From Lentilactobacillus farraginis DSM 18382 = JCM 14108 (GTDB taxonomy: Bacteria > Bacillota > Bacilli > Lactobacillales > Lactobacillaceae), in the NCBI RefSeq assembly GCF_000583655.1, contig NZ_BAKI01000020.1, positions 1 through 45,664 on the forward strand: a stretch of DNA of 45,664 nt, written 5' to 3'. Positions within the stretch are counted from its first letter, which is position 1; each line of letters opens with the position of its first letter. Of this stretch, positions 45,557 to 45,664 are shown piece after piece. Under the pieces are notes generated by a model, which was given only the letters and a program-made list of their open reading frames with translations, searched no databases and was not told where the DNA came from. The translations under genes were made by a program, and so were the position numbers.

Positions 45557-45664
45557 CTAACCAGTAGCTTTTAATCCGCGCTTCAGGATATTAACTGCCG
45601 CATTAATATCCCGATCGTGATGGGTCTGACACTCAGAACACGTCCATTCCCGAATTACTAAGGG
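45557..45664 (-). CDS. tnpB: TnpB-type nuclease/transposase accessory, C-terminal part only
   Basis: The last 35 codons are in the window; the rest lies beyond its end. They contain the second half of the zinc finger and the RuvC-III Asp region: [20 protein letters not shown]. This is the conserved C-terminus of IS605-family OrfB (TnpB). Direction is minus. Confidence 0.88.
   Translation of the reverse strand, partial: PLVIREWTCSECQTHHDRDINAAVNILKRGLKATG

Noticed and set aside
1-45664. CRISPR array, tRNA or rRNA genes, prophage
   Set aside because: No regularly spaced repeats, no rRNA-like sequence, no recognisable tRNA cloverleaf and no phage structural genes were found by reading.

Overview
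The window looks like chromosome from a heterofermentative Lactobacillaceae species, probably Lentilactobacillus or a close relative. The main reasons are a 252-aa short-chain alcohol dehydrogenase that, from memory, is very close to the R-specific ADH of L. kefiri/L. brevis, two T-box leaders, a split YhgE/Pip locus, a ppx-ppk-ppx operon, an RpiR/agmatine-deiminase pair, strong GGAGG ribosome sites and moderate GC. Species assignment is inference.

Layout. 1-3.2 kb: sulfur amino-acid operon cysK-ctl-cysE behind a Cys-rich leader peptide and attenuator. 3.3-8.5 kb (minus): acnA-citZ-icd, the citrate-to-2-oxoglutarate branch. 8.6-13.8 kb (minus): five-gene operon ecfT-ecfA-ecfS plus two exported proteins that resemble the two halves of intrinsic factor/transcobalamin. 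13.9-17 kb (minus): pentapeptide protein, PyrR-attenuated NCS1 permease, a nested palindromic element and adh. 17.2-23 kb (plus): methionine region with T-box/metE-like gene, T-box/luxS and metE-metF. 23-25.3 kb: a small membrane peptide, an aminotransferase and a cysteine-less Spx. 25.4-32.6 kb: MFS exporter with a palindromic operator, and two divergent YhgE/Pip genes flanking a secreted SH3-like protein. 32.7-37.3 kb (minus): polyphosphate operon. 37.5-41.4 kb: aldo/keto reductase, small membrane protein, CPBP protease, a double-glycine peptide, two GNATs and a small DNA-binding protein. 41.5-43.4 kb: P1B-type ATPase. 43.5-45.4 kb: RpiR regulator and a catalytically degenerate agmatine deiminase. 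From 45.4 kb: right end of an IS200/IS605-type element with the tnpB 3' end.

Sequence quality. At least 16 reading-frame breaks are visible in 12 otherwise well-conserved genes, and every one is repaired by adding back a single base, usually in a run of C/G (CCC read as CC) or A/T. None needs a base removed. This points to systematic deletion error in the assembly rather than mass gene decay. I therefore annotate these genes at full length and mark the break.

How the genes fit together. Cysteine synthesis and transsulfuration (cysK-ctl-cysE), methionine synthesis (metE, metF, short MetE-like enzyme) and S-ribosylhomocysteine recycling (luxS) form one sulfur amino-acid theme, controlled by three separate leader RNAs (Cys leader peptide, two probable Met T-boxes). 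The acnA-citZ-icd operon would supply 2-oxoglutarate for glutamate. The ECF operon is the most novel-looking system: a self-contained importer with a split, surface-exposed capture module.
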